From Chlorokybus atmophyticus (lineage: Eukaryota > Streptophyta > Chlorokybophyceae > Chlorokybales > Chlorokybaceae), in NCBI GenBank assembly GCA_009103225.1, contig RHPI01003041.1, forward strand, positions 110,238 to 174,237: a DNA stretch of 64,000 nucleotides. Reading direction: 5' to 3'. Positions within the stretch are counted from its first letter, which is position 1, and every line of letters starts with the position of its first letter. A program made the position numbers and the translations under genes. The notes beneath the pieces were generated by a model. The model searched no databases. It was not told the origin of the DNA and worked only from the letters and a program-made list of their open reading frames with translations. Shown one piece after another: positions 13,301 to 27,079 of the stretch.

Positions 13301-15052
13301 TTTGTGCATGGGCATGTTACCTAGTTGCAGCCAGTAGGATTGGCTTCATCGGCGTCAACGCAGCTTCAAGCTCGGTCCAAGCAGACTGTGGCTTGGGACG
13401 CATACTTGACAATCGGCATGCGGTTCCGGCACCCCTCTCACAGTTGGCGAGTTGTGCCCGAAACCAGTGACACACTGCGTTCTTCACATACCTGCTCAAC
13501 TTGTCCAGTGCAGTAAGCAATACCACTAGCAGCTCCAAAGGGTTGCCAGCATCATCTTGTGCTGGCTTGGTCACACTGTCAGCTTTGCATCTGCTGAGCG
13601 CGTATGCAGTGAATTGCGTGGAGCGCTTAAGATGGGCGGCAGTAGACATGAAATGCTGATGCGGGTTAGTGGATTCGCTGTGTGGGCTTGTTGAGGTTCC
13701 CTCCCGGCTTTGAGTGCGTTCCAAGCGATCAGCTTCGGCAGCGAGCGCCACGGCATATATAGCGGCCAGGTCCAAAACGCGAGGAACCGACTGTGGGATG
13801 AGATGCTCAGCAAGTCGCTTACAACGACAGCAGTGCATCCCGAAGCTTTGGGGCCAGTACCTGAGCCATCTGCTGGAGCAGCTTGGACGAGATGAAGTCT
13901 TTTCCACGCAAAGGATTGCCGGTTGCAATGCACTCTCGAGCGTAGGCCTCCACAGCTCTGATCACATAGAGATCTCTCTCGTTCTGGCTGTCATGCTGGA
14001 GCTGAAGAACAAGATTGCGTGTGTAAGCAATGGACGATTGGGGGACTAGGTACTGAAGAGTGCTGACAAAACTGGCAAGAAGGCATGCAAACTACTCAAC
14101 CACAACTCTACCAAAGCTGTCAGCGCAGCTTCATACAGGCAGACAACTGCATCTGTCCGGTCTTCAAGCGCTCCGCGTGCAGCAAGCCGTGGACCCAAGT
14201 CTACAACCGTAGCCTGCCATTGTATTGTGCACGAATGGCTCTGCTCCATCATGCGCAGCAACAGCACCGCACCATGCCATGCATAGGTTCAAACATTGCG
14301 GCATGCACACCTGCAGCAAGCTGCTCTCCATCCTGTTTGCACTGCAAGCCTTGACGAGTGACTGTGCCATGCGCGCAGCAGTAGCTGCATCCAATGCATC
14401 TGTGGCTACCAGCTTCCAGAGCATTGCGCAAGCTCTGCTCAGCAAGGTGCCGTTGTACTGCATGGCAACCTCAACGCTGATCAGCCTATCAAGGTAGATA
14501 TGCACGTTAGGGTACCCATGGGATGATGTTGGGATGACATCGCGCGCATGTAGTCATTGTCAACGCTGCACCTTGCTGAGTAAGAACTCCACACATGCAT
14601 ACAGATGAATGATGGAGCAACCGTGCAACTGCCTGACATTCAATGCACCAGATCAAATGCAGCTGATTACAATTGTCCATTGGCATGAACATGCATCACC
14701 TCATCCATTGTTGCACTGCCGTTGCGACGGGCAGCAGTTTCCGGAACCCGTCGGTATCCAGACTATCTGCTTTGGCAGCGCTGCAGTATTGTTGAACAAC
14801 CACTCTGACCACGAGGAGAGCAAAGGACTCCGGTACATCATCCTTTGTGGGCAACGGCAGTAGCAGTGCACACTCACGGCCGCTGCTGCCAGTTTTGCTG
14901 CGTAGGCTCTTCCGCAGCAGGCTGAGAAACTCCCAGCACTGCTCCACGCATTCCCTGTGCAAACCCTTGCTGCGAAGGCTACTCACAAGCTCGTAGTTTT
15001 GCTCCAAAGCTACCAGCTGCGCCCGCGGCAAGAAGCTCCGTCTGGCTGGCAT
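7344..15052 (-). CDS. ESP1: Separase (cohesin-cleaving cysteine protease), many exons
   Basis: Cleaves the kleisin subunit of cohesin at anaphase. The catalytic half is clear. Exon 7708-7344 holds the catalytic Cys in DMGCSSSKLKLRG, then PTGSVLTYMSAGCP, GNLWDVTDGEIDRF and a C-terminus CKLPYLIGGAPIVYGVP. Exon 7904-7817 holds the catalytic His in FVYCGHNSG. Further upstream come YLLNPGGDLSNTQ and the FPLESMPALR block (about 8190), and HPVILIPDVDFQ (about 8310). The exon junction 7817/7708 joins in phase. From about 8600 to 15052 the minus strand is a series of short exons coding helical, Leu/Ala-rich segments, as expected for the long poorly conserved N-terminal repeat domain. I did not resolve every boundary there. 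Proposed start is ATG at 15052-15050 (MPARRSFLPRAQ); an upstream ATG at 15166 is in the same frame. Usual separases exceed 1,500 residues, compatible with this 7.7 kb span. Confidence 0.9.
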
Positions 15053-15640
15053 TGTGGAGCATCCTCCGGGCGGCGGCCCAGCTCGAGCCAGGCGGCGACA
15101 CCGCCGCCGCCGCCTCTCTGGTCGTGGGCGGGAAAACCCTAACCTCAGGTGATCGTGCCAGTTCAAATGTTCAAAGTGTTCAGCACAACGGTGTCAAGGA
15201 ATACACACGAATACCACTGTACACGGCAGCTTAGCAGCAATGTACAGGCAATTGCAGTATCTGGTCGCAGCGCCCTACTGGAAGGCGGTTGGCAAGAGTC
15301 ATTTTCTCTGTTCTGTTTTTGTGGCTCGCAGCGCGCTGAGGGTTACAATGAATCAGATGCCCGCTCATCAGCAGCGCTGCCTTCTGGTCGCCTTCTGACC
15401 GTCGGATCGCCCATCCCACGGCGTCCGATGCGATATATCTGCGAGCTCGTCGCTGGATGCCATGCTGGCGCACGGGTAAGCATGAGATTGATTCCAGCTG
15501 AACCTCGGCGGTAGCTACCTTTGCATTGGGGTTTGGTTACCGGTAGACAGCGGCGGCGGCGGCGGCGGCGGTGCGGTCCTGGGCGTGGACGTGGTCGTGG
15601 TGGGCGTGCTGGGTATCGGAGGGTTGGGCGAAGCAGAGCA
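15053..15640. promoter_or_regulatory. Bidirectional promoter region between separase and AGPase large subunit
   Basis: The start codons of separase (minus) and AGPase (plus) are only about 590 bases apart and face away from each other, so both promoters must lie here. The flanks are GC-rich with GGCGGC/CCGCCG runs (15090-15115 and 15550-15575). No TATA box was recognised. Promoter role is inferred from position. Confidence 0.45.
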
Positions 15641-17769
15641 ATGGCGACGTCGTGTGCGGCCACAGCGTCGCTGCAGGCTTCGGCGTCGTGCAGCGTAGGT
15701 GCAGCGTCCCAGAGGCACAGGCATGGAGCTCGCCTGGAGAAGGGTGCGGCCAAGGTGGCCGGCTTCTGGAAGGCTGACTTTGGAGGGGAGAAGTTGAGGA
15801 GCTCTACCGCAGGCTTGCAGGCGTCCTCCTCGTCTGGTAGGACCGAGCGGGCTGTTACATCCGCCGCACTTGCAGCCGAGAAGCCCACAGCTGCCCCCAC
15901 CACACAGCAATCCACCGAGAAGGTTTGTACCATTGTCATGCTGCATCCTGCGTTTGCACCATTCTGCAGAAAAATGCATTGCATTGATAAGCTGAGCTAT
16001 CATGCATGTTGCATGTTCTCACCGGGTGATTCCTTTTTCTTGCTGCTCAGGCCTCGCCTCGGTCAGTATGTGCCGTGATTTTGGGAGGCGGTGCAGGTTC
16101 TAGGCTGTACCCTCTCACCAAGATGCGTGCGAAGCCCGCTGTGCCTATTGGTGGTGCTTACCGTCTCATTGACGTGCCCATGAGCAACTGCATTAACAGC
16201 GGTATCCAGAAGATATACATCCTCACCCAGTTCAACTCCACCTCCCTCAACCGGCATCTTTCCCGCACATACAATTTTGGAAATGGCATCCGCATGGGTG
16301 GCGATGGCTTCACGGAAGTGCTCGCTGCCACACAAACTCCTGGCGAGGGAGGCAAGGATTGGTTCCAGGGCACAGCAGACGCCGTCCGCCAGTACATGTG
16401 GTTGTTTGAGGACGTGAAGAACAAGGTCAGCTTAGATGCGCATGCTTGCATAGCTATGTGATCCACTCGCATTTGCGTTTGTACACAGAAGCAGTTGCAA
16501 AAATAAGCAACCATTCATTTTTGAATGCGGCAGTTCTGGCATGTGCTACTATTGCAGCCTTGCTGAGTTCAATACGACTTGCTGCAACAATGTTTGGCCG
16601 CCTCATCCTTCTGGTCCCTTATGTTTTGCATGCATGCAGGACGTGGACAGCATAGTCATCCTTTCGGGTGATCATTTGTACCGCATGGACTACATGGATT
16701 TCGTCCAGAAGCACAAGGACAGCGGGGCCGACATCACCCTTGCATGCTTACCCATGGATGATAGCCGTGCGTCCGACTTTGGGCTCATGAAGATCGACAG
16801 CAATGGGCGGGTTATTGACTTTTCTGAGAAGCCAAAGGGCGATGCATTGAAGGCCATGGAGGTGGACACGACAGTCCTTGGCCTCTCCCCAGAGGAAGCC
16901 ACCAAGCAGAAGTACATTGCATCCATGGGAATCTATGTTTTCAAGAAAGACATTCTCCTCAAGGTGAGGCGCATTCCATCTCTTACGAAGTGATTTACAG
17001 CAAATTCTGCACTGTATGCAGCAGTGTCTAGTTACGTGTGCATGCATGATTCGAAAAGCAAGAATTAGCATCATCAGGACATGCACGCACATTGCAGCTA
17101 AGTTACCAGCTGTTGGCTGACCAACGTACCGCTGGTGTGTAGTTGCTAAGATGGCGGTATCCTACTGCCAACGATTTTGGTTCAGAGATTATTCCTGCAT
17201 CAGCAGCAGAGTTCCAAGTGCGTGCATACCTGTTCAACGACTACTGGGAAGACATTGGTACCATCAAGTCATTTTTCGATGCCAACCTCGCCCTCACCAC
17301 CCAGCCGCCGCAGTTCAAGTTCTACGATGCAGAGAAGCCCATTTACACGTCGCCTCGCTTCCTGCCCCCAACCAAGATGACCAACTGCGATGTCGACACC
17401 TCCATCATCTCGCATGGGTGCTTCTTGCAGGACTCCAAGATTGCGCACTCTATTGTTGGCATTCGCTCCAGGCTGGAGAAGGGTGTCGACCTGCAGGATG
17501 TTATGATGATGGGTGCTGATTATTATGAAACAGATGGCGAGCGCGCGGCTCTTCGCGCTGCTGGGCGCATCCCCATTGGTGTGGGTGAGAACACTGTCAT
17601 CCGTAACACCATCATTGACAAGAACGCCCGCGTGGGGAGCAACTGCAAAATCCTCAACACTGAGGGCATTCAGGAGTCTGCTCAGCGTGAGAAGGAGGGC
17701 ATTTTCATTCGCAGTGGCGTGACGGTTATCCTAAGAAACGGCACTGTTGCAGATAACACTGTCGTGTAA
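15641..17769 (+). CDS. APL: ADP-glucose pyrophosphorylase large subunit, plastid, 535 aa
   Basis: Subunit of the enzyme that makes ADP-glucose for starch synthesis in the plastid. Four in-phase exons: 15641-15922, 16051-16425, 16640-16963, 17143-17769 (stop TAA). Exon 1 encodes about 94 residues rich in Ala, Ser and Arg with few acids, a typical chloroplast transit peptide. The nucleotidyltransferase domain begins [18 protein letters not shown], then [22 protein letters not shown] and FSEKPKGD. The assignment to the large (regulatory) subunit rests on [30 protein letters not shown], the C-terminal left-handed beta-helix residues and the ending [19 protein letters not shown]; the small subunit ends differently. 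Start is the first ATG, preceded by a divergent promoter shared with separase. Confidence 0.95.
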
Positions 17770-19863
<2,094 letters not shown>

Positions 19864-22071
19864 TTATCCAAATGTATCGATGAGGAAGCGCTTGTATATG
19901 GCCATGAACTTGGCTACAAAAGCTGCGCACACAACATGTCAGTAGTAGGTACCAAGCGTTGATGATGAACACATTGCTGGCGTCAACAGCAGCAGTGTAC
20001 CTTCCAAGTGAAAGATGGCCTTCTGCCCACACTGCAATCGATGTTCCTGTTGCCCAAAAGTATTGGTGTGAGAGTCGGCCCATGGACCCATGCAAAAAAC
20101 CACTGCAAACTGGCAAAGCCTTGAGCAAGACGCACATAGTAAGCAGCCCAGTGAATGACTTCATTCTTCAACTCTGCGTCAAGCTTCTTCATGAGCTCCA
20201 AGGCCAGCGTCTGCAGACAGGCAGGTGTTGGTTGCAGGATGCGATCACCATGCATAAACCATGAAGTGTTTTGCGTGTGACGAAGCACAGCACTCACCTT
20301 GAGAATGATCTCGGGGGGAATGCAATTGACGAGCAGCTCATACAGCATTTGCCGCACTCCCAACAGCCTGTCACCCCAACATTGGCCAAAGCAGATGTGC
20401 ATACTGATGTTGAATGTTTGCATGACGGTGTAAGGGACAGGGCACACCATTGACAAAGCAGCATGTGTGAGGGGGTGCTACTAACAATGTTATGAAGCTG
20501 AGAGATGAGATTGAACTTGCAGACAAAGCTGTGAGCAATTTACCTCTTTGGGCTCTGCTCACTCAAGATGTCACTTGCGATATCTGTGACAAATAGCTCC
20601 CAATCTGTCGCTTGAACGGGTTGATTTTCTTGGAAGGGATAGCTGCACGCCGTTGTGGAATTGTTGAACAGCTTATGATCAGCTTACAACCTTACTGCGG
20701 TGCAGACACTCATGCGACGAACGGCAACAACTACAACTTACTTTGCCACTTTGCAAGCTTCAAGCGCCAGCAAGGCACGCCGCATGTTGCGCTTGGAGTA
20801 ATCTGCGACGCGAAGCGCCAGCTGGCGCGGCAACCGCAGCTTCTCTTTGCTTGCCACTGTTTCAAGCACTTGCACAACTTCTGCATTGGTTGGAGCCGAC
20901 ACCCGCACCGCGAGGCAACGTGATCGCAGGGCTTCAATGACACGTGAGAGCGAGTCGCACAGCAGAATTAGCCGACAGGCCGCAGAGTACTTCTCCATGG
21001 TTCGGCGCAGCGCGTGCTGCGCTTCTCTGCTCAAAGCATCCACGCCGGATAAAACCAGCACCTTGAAGTTGGGCAAGTTAGAGTTGTTTCTTGCGTCAAG
21101 CGGCTTCGACCTCGCCATGTCCTTGATAACCTCTTGCACAACATATCGGTCTTGGAAGCCGGCATCGGCCGGGTTAAGCTCAAGATGATGCGCGCTGCCG
21201 ACAGTGGTGAGGTCCACTTCGATGTTGCGCTTGTCTGGAAGCTCTATCTTCCATGGCTTGGATTCAACACGCAATCGCTCTGCTCCGGGACCATATAACT
21301 GCCGCAGCAAAGCTGAAACAAGCGTGCGCTTCCCAGCACCGGAAGGCCCGTAGAACAAAAGGTGTGGGCACTCTCCAGCCTCAACCTGCATGTATGGGTC
21401 ATCAACAAGCAACGATTAAGCATGTGCTGCACTGCTGTAACAACGAACTCTTCAGCAAGGCAGGATGTGCACAGCATGCTTGCACTTGGCAGTACACAGT
21501 GCATGTAAGCGGAAAGCAGCATGCAGTTAGCAACGCATAACCCACATAGAGCAGCCAGCATACCCGTTGTGTCCAATGAAGGCAGTCATCTTGGTGACGT
21601 TTGTCGTTGGGAAGGCAAACGGCTCAACACACGGACACATAAAGCAGCACATATCGACAGGACGCGTTTTGTAACCAGTGCCGTGTCAAGACTTCAGCCA
21701 TTGTTGAGTTAAGACTGTGCGCCAGTTGTTTGTGACAGCAAAGCCAGATAACTCTCACGACGTAACTAGATGGTTTCAACAAGCAAACGCAGTGTTCTGC
21801 TGATGACTGCAAGGCACATAAAGCAGCACATATCGACAGGACGCGTTTTGTAACCAGTGCCGTGTCAAGACTCCAGCCTTTGTTGAGTTAAGATTGTGCG
21901 CCAGTTGTTTGTCACAGCAACCATAGCAACGCATACAGCGGCTGGTCACAGCAGTAGTAGTGTCTCCCAGCTGTTACTGTTACTTACCAGCTTCTGCAAG
22001 TGGGCGGCGATATCGGCGTGCACGACAAACTTGTCGAATGTGTGCGGCCGGTGCTTGTCAACCCACAGCAT
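19864..22071 (-). CDS. RFC3: Replication factor C subunit 3, 358 aa
   Basis: Small subunit of the AAA+ clamp loader that places PCNA on primed DNA. Seven exons close perfectly in phase on the minus strand: 22071-21988, 21385-20742, 20642-20544, 20367-20298, 20210-20136, 20046-20001, 22-base-offset final exon 19922-19864 (stop TAA). The N-terminus MLWVDKHRPHTFDKFVVH matches the RFC box I. Walker A is FYGPSGAGKRT. Sensor and arginine-finger elements are AQHALRRTMEKYSAACRLI and RSRCLAVRV. The C-terminal collar has LYELLVNCIPPEIILK, HWAAYYEHRLQ and AFVAKFMAIYKRFLIDTFG at the end. Length equals the plant protein (about 354). The Walker B position reads VLVLSGVDALS instead of the usual N/T-E-V-D-K-L. 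Intron 1 carries a 106-base direct duplication. Confidence 0.95.
21636..21741. repeat. 106-base direct repeat, copy 1 (RFC3 intron 1)
   Basis: Begins cacataaagcagcacatatc. Matches 21815-21920 with four mismatches by eye. Offset between copies is 179 bases. Confidence 0.9.
21815..21920. repeat. 106-base direct repeat, copy 2 (RFC3 intron 1)
   Basis: Second copy of the segment at 21636-21741; the 73 bases between the copies are not repeated. Confidence 0.9.
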
Positions 22072-24096
22072 GCTGCTCAAAGGTTTGCTTCACTACTCGG
22101 CGTCACTCTTTGCCCTTCGCTTGGCTAGCCACAGCCTTACACCTCACCGCTCTCCTTGCCCTGGAACACCACACCAGCCACGCCCTTGAGCACAACTATG
22201 CCTCCATCCAGGCCAGCTAGAAAGCATGCACTAGCCCACCAGCCTACAACACCGCACCTCGGCGAAGCTCACACACTTCAAGATTGTCCACTAGCAAGCT
22301 CACAAGCTGGAGCCGGCAAGCTTCAGCTGGCTGCGCACAATGCGTAAGCAGCAAATCTGTGTGTACAAGTGTGATCATCTTCGCGCCAAATTCGTGAGCC
22401 ATACAGGGTTTTGACGTGTGGGCGGCGGTAGAGGGCGGCGGCGGAAGCCAGGCGGCGCAGGACAAGGGAAGGTGGACGGGGTAGTGGTCAAGGCCTCTGT
22501 CCCCGCCGCGGCCTCCGCAGCAGCAGCAGGAGAAGTGGGCCGCGTATGCAAGCGGCAATGGGCGAGGTTTATTTGCCCACGGTGCCTGGTCCGCCATAAT
22601 ACTGCGCCCTGGCTTGATACAAGATCCACAGCGCTAGCTGCACCAATTCCTATAGCGCAACACGCCCGCGTCTGAACGCGCCCGCAGTCAACCCCGAGAG
22701 CTGGAGAGCGGCGAGCTCTTGCTCAGGCCGTGAAGCGCGCAGGCGGCCCAGGATGGCCTCTTTCACAATGACCTAAGCCAGGACAGCGACGATGACAAAC
22801 AACAAGTCACAGACGTATTCCTCTTGCAGTGAGATGTTTTGCATCGTCATGTTCTTGACAGGCTATAAACTGCGCTGCACGTGCATGCGATGTGACGGAC
22901 ATGCATGCGCCTCTAGAGCCCTCAGACTCCAGGATGTATACAAGTTAACTCAAACAAACGAATCAAGGATGCATGATTAGATCCCGGGCAACTGTGCATG
23001 CATGAGCAAATCTACGCCAAAGCCCTAGCATGCATGCCTTCATGCATGCAGGCTTAGGTAACAGCGTGCATGTATTCTGTGCTTGCATGCATGGTTGCGT
23101 TCTAGGCGTGCTATATTGTCGACTTTGATACGTGTAGGTCCATTCGGTCAGTACAACCCGCATGGTTGGTTAACGATTGTAAGAAGCATGGCATTTCTGT
23201 GATTTCGTGTCTGAGTTCAGTACATCGGACTGGATGACAAGAGTTTCAACGCAACAGCACAGTGGACTTTAATATAGAATGCCACATTGCAGGTGTGCAA
23301 CTTGTCCGTAGAGACTCCGGAGTGTATCTTGTACTAACAGGTCAGGTCGTGTTTTCCATGTCGGGCAGTTCTGCTTTCGACAAGCACATTTGATTATTCT
23401 TGCACGCTGCTGCTGTGCTGTATGAGCTCAACAAGTACTGTGCAGAAGGGGAACTTCCACGAGATGTAAGGCGTTTTTTCTGCAGATGAGAGGGCGCGTT
23501 CTGCTGCCTAAGTAGCTACTGGTGGTGCACAGCCTCTTGTGCAGCCTCGGAAGCCATGGTTGCACCAGTCTGACGCTGCGCACATACGACTGAGTGCTCG
23601 TGGCACAGCAGTAGTACAACAACTGTCGCAGCTTGACACCGGCAACTGGTAAGGTGTTGGTTTGCCGAGGTCCTTGTGCGGATGCTGGTGCGCCATATCC
23701 CCGTCCCAACACACAGGTGCGCACACGTGCATGTACCTTGGTTTGCTGGATCTGGCCACTATCGCATTGCAATGTGCAAACCTTCATGTGCAGGTTCAAT
23801 CGGCCTGCGCTAAGGAACTCTGTCCTATCGAGGAGGGCCCACGGCCATTCACTGCCTTTTGCGCAGAGGCATGTGGCAAGTGCGTGCCCTTGACACTGCG
23901 CAGGTGATGTTGCGACGGATGTTCGTCTGATGGTTTCATGCATTGTGATTGCGTGCGTGCGTGCGCAAGCACAAAGGTGGTAGCTGCATCGCTAAGAGCA
24001 TGCAAATACGTGCAGAGGCATGAGTGTCCGTCCCAGCTCACTGAACGTTTGTGTAATTGTTGTTACTCAACGTTGGCGTGCTTTGCACAGGCAACC
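22072..24096. other. Intergenic, possible unassigned exon near 23794-23905 (+)
   Basis: A GC-rich stretch at 22430-22560 upstream of RFC3 may be its promoter. On the plus strand 23794-23905 is flanked by a CAG acceptor and a GTGATG donor and encodes a Cys-containing peptide beginning VQSACAKELCPIEEGP. It could be an exon upstream of the coiled-coil ORF at 24097, but the linkage is unproven. No other gene is supported. Confidence 0.3.
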
Positions 24097-24608
24097 ATGC
24101 CTGCACCAAGCCTTACGCCTACGGTCGTACAAAACATCAACAAGGTTACCAAAGCTTGGACAGCCAATACTGATGAGATGCAAGGTGCTGCCGCTCGCTT
24201 GCCTTTTCTCCAGCAGCAGGCGCAATTGCAGACCATGTTGGAAGGGATTACCATGCGCCTTGACAACCTGACCGAGCAGATGGGCGCCAACCATACCAGT
24301 GTCCAGCATTCCCTCGCCACACTCAACGGGGACTTGAAGAGGAGCACACAGAGGTTTCAGTACAACCAGAATCAACGTGCATATAAAGCCAACGCGCACC
24401 GCGACAGCAAGGTATGTTACTTGCTGAATGAAGAACCTGGCGTTACCCCCTCATTGGATGACCACCCTGGCACTCTCCTGGAGCTGATGCTGATTACTCC
24501 AGCACAACTTGATAGGCTTCTACAACATTTAGTGGTCTAGGAATGGCTGATGGTGCTAGCCACCAAGAGTGCGTTGATGTGCTCATGCAACATTTGGGGT
24601 GCTTGTAG
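24097..24608 (+). pseudogene. Coiled-coil family, copy B, interrupted by a frameshift near 24525
   Basis: Homologous in layout to 3777-4232. After a CAG acceptor, an open frame starts ATMPAPSLTPTVVQNINK, passes through a Gln-rich heptad region (QQQAQLQTMLEGI), has QRAYKA where copy A has RRAYNV, and reaches LDRLLQHLVV-stop at 24540. One base out of frame the sequence continues as SGLGMADGASHQECVDVL and ends QHLGCL-stop at 24608. This is the counterpart of copy A's GLGMPLGASHQQCV..HLGFI block. A single-base indel therefore separates the two parts, by decay or by an assembly/sequencing error. Function is unknown. Confidence 0.6.
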
Positions 24609-27079
24609 TTCAAACATGGTTAGTGTCGTGTGTAGCCATTGGTGTGATGTGTAGAAGGTCAGCATGTCAGGTGCTTTTTGCAAACATCACAATCGCTCTG
24701 TAGATTGCAAATTCAGTAAAGTAAGTTGCCAGTGAGCCAAGTATGCCTTGCAAATCATGCATGTTACTGCATGTATAAAGCGCAGCTATCACGAGCGGTC
24801 AATCATCAAGGCACCCACAGACACTCGACACGCCCACACGCGCGCGCCTGTACACATACTCATATGTGCGCACTCACGCATAGGCACACGGGCACGTGCA
24901 CAAGCACATGCAGCACATTCACAAGAGAGTGGATGTGCTGCATGTGCTTGTGCATGTGTACACTTACATGCGCGTGCGCACGCGTGCGCACGCACATGCT
25001 CGCAATCATAGAGGAAGGCGCAAGCAGCACACTCACGCGCTCTCTCTCTCCCCCCCTCTGGTCGCTCAGCGCGGTAGCACTTACGCAGGGAGCCCGCTTA
25101 CAGCGCGTTGACCACCCCGACGAGGTCCCAACAACTGTTGGCCTCCCTGTGTGCATCCCCATGCGCGACCATGAACAGATGAGCTACCTGCAGCGACTCT
25201 GCAAGCCACATCATGCTTAATGACAAGTTCGCGTTGAGCATACTGGCATCAGTTGCGCTGAACACTGCCATTGATGCATGAATGCGCTGAGGAATATTGT
25301 TGCAGATGTGCGTATCTGCTTGTGCTTGTATTCTGTTTCAGGCCAAGGATGCGGTTAGGCAGCAACGTGACAACTTGTAAGTGACTCCAGTTTCTTTAAG
25401 GACTCTAGGCGCTCAGAACTAAAGATGTATGTACTTGGACCATCCTAGAACGGGGAGCGGCAGTCGTAGCGGCGGTACCAGGCTGGGGCCCGGTCCAGAT
25501 GGCGGCACCAACGGCGGAAGCGGACGCTGTGCTGGCGGCGGCGGCAGTGTAGTTGTGTAGGCGTGCTTGCATGCTGCTGGCATGCGTGTGGGTGTGCTTG
25601 TGCAGTGATAGGCAGAGATGACAGTGCGCAGCTTGGTGTGACGATGCATAGGCATGGATGACAGTACGTAGCTATGTGTGACGATGTTGCTGTACTAGTA
25701 ATGAGAGACTTGGACAGAGTGCGCGTGTACACTGTGATAGGCATGGATGACAGTACATAGCTATGTTTGACAATGTTGCTGTACTAGTAATGAGACTTGG
25801 ACATCCCATATACTGAGCACATCTACTGATGCATGAGTAGGAGTTGCAGAACCTCCATACAGCTCTGCAAATACTTGGCCAACAGTACCAGCTGCTAACT
25901 AGCGAAGAGATTGCTGCTGTGCGTATCAGCTATCCGGCTAGATAGCATACAAATAAGCCTTGAAGTGCTGCCTTTTAGTGTCAGTCCTCACTCAGTCAAT
26001 GCACTGCATCAAGAATGGGATTGGAGGCACAAAAATGGCACAAAGTCAATGACAGCACTGGCACGGCGTTGGTTTCGCTTGAGAAAGTTCAAATAAATTC
26101 ATCCGATTGACTATGGCTGTGCACAGCTATATTGTGCTCAGTACATTACGTGCATGAGTTGCCTATCATGTAATTTTATACAACGTCATTGCGATCACCA
26201 ATGCCACATTGGCGCAGCAACATCAAACCTTCATACTTGACAAACGTCCATGTAATCAACACATGGACTACCATCACGATGCGGACTGAATGTTGTAATA
26301 GCCAACACTGAATATGCACCACCACACAAAGGCTGACAATTTCATATCAAAGGTTTCTTCAGCACACATCATAAACAACTGTTACGCGGTGTTGTCCGTG
26401 CTACTCAGCTTCAGAGCAAAACACGAACAACACAAAGGCATGTGTACATCAATAGTAGGGCACTCGTCACAACTTGTTCTCTGCTCAGTCCAGTCGCCCA
26501 TGCTTGTGCACCATTACGCTTCAAGAACTCCTTCAGATATGAATAAAGCTTGACAGAACTGCTCGACGATACTGTTGAGAGCAGGCAGAACGAGCAGCGA
26601 CTCCTCACCCACCTGAAACAACCGATTCACATTGAAGTTGCTATGCACATTTCCTTACATGTAGCCATGCAACCACCACGAATATCTTTGTAACAGATGC
26701 CCTCAGCACACAGCGCAATGCATCCATCCCGCACAGCACGCAAGGACACGAGATATGCACACAACACGTTGGCACCTTCTGTCATATCAGCATCCCGTGG
26801 CTGTAACACGCTCGGGACAGCAGCGACAGCAAGCTGCAACCTGAATCGCCAAACTCCGCCACCATCAAAGCCTCCTTCAATAAGTTGGTGATGGTGGCTG
26901 GTTTTGCCTAATTGACGAGGCCCTGAGCATCACATGCATAAGCAACTACGCACGAGCATGCAACTAGCCTTTTAGAAGAAGGTGCAAGTCAACAACTGTG
27001 TTCGCTAGTGTTGACACAATCTAAGCCATGACGCATACCTGCACAGGTTGGCCGTGCTGAGCGGCGCTGTCAAGCAGAT
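24609..27079. other. Intergenic with low-complexity DNA and possible stray exons (-)
   Basis: 24830-25015 is CA/TG/CG-alternating DNA and 25085-25160 is an ELMO exon relic (listed separately). On the minus strand, 26905-26650 and 26611-26540 have acceptor-like starts and open frames with Val/Leu-rich, armadillo-like spacing (for example AVAAVPSVLQPRDADM, then VGEESLLVLPALNSIV). I could not join them in phase, so no gene is called. Confidence 0.3.
25085..25160 (-). pseudogene. Relic copy of ELMO-gene exon 5
   Basis: The minus strand resembles ELMO exon 5 at 29796-29719 (shared cacagggaggccaacag, gacct.gt.gg.gtggtcaacgc and gcgggctcc) at roughly 80% by eye. It carries an in-frame TAA and lacks partner exons. 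It lies next to a CA/TG-rich tract, as does the parental exon, suggesting duplication through flanking repeats. Confidence 0.6.

Noticed and set aside
15343-15984. Minus-strand open frame of 213 codons
   Set aside because: A shadow of the AGPase first exon and the divergent promoter; the plus strand has a clear transit peptide and in-phase splicing.
15641-17769. AGPase small (catalytic) subunit
   Set aside because: [21 protein letters not shown] and the C-terminal [11 protein letters not shown] pattern are those of the large subunit.
26540-26905. Armadillo-repeat gene on the minus strand
   Set aside because: Residue spacing is suggestive, but the two candidate exons do not join in phase with any GT or GC donor I could find.
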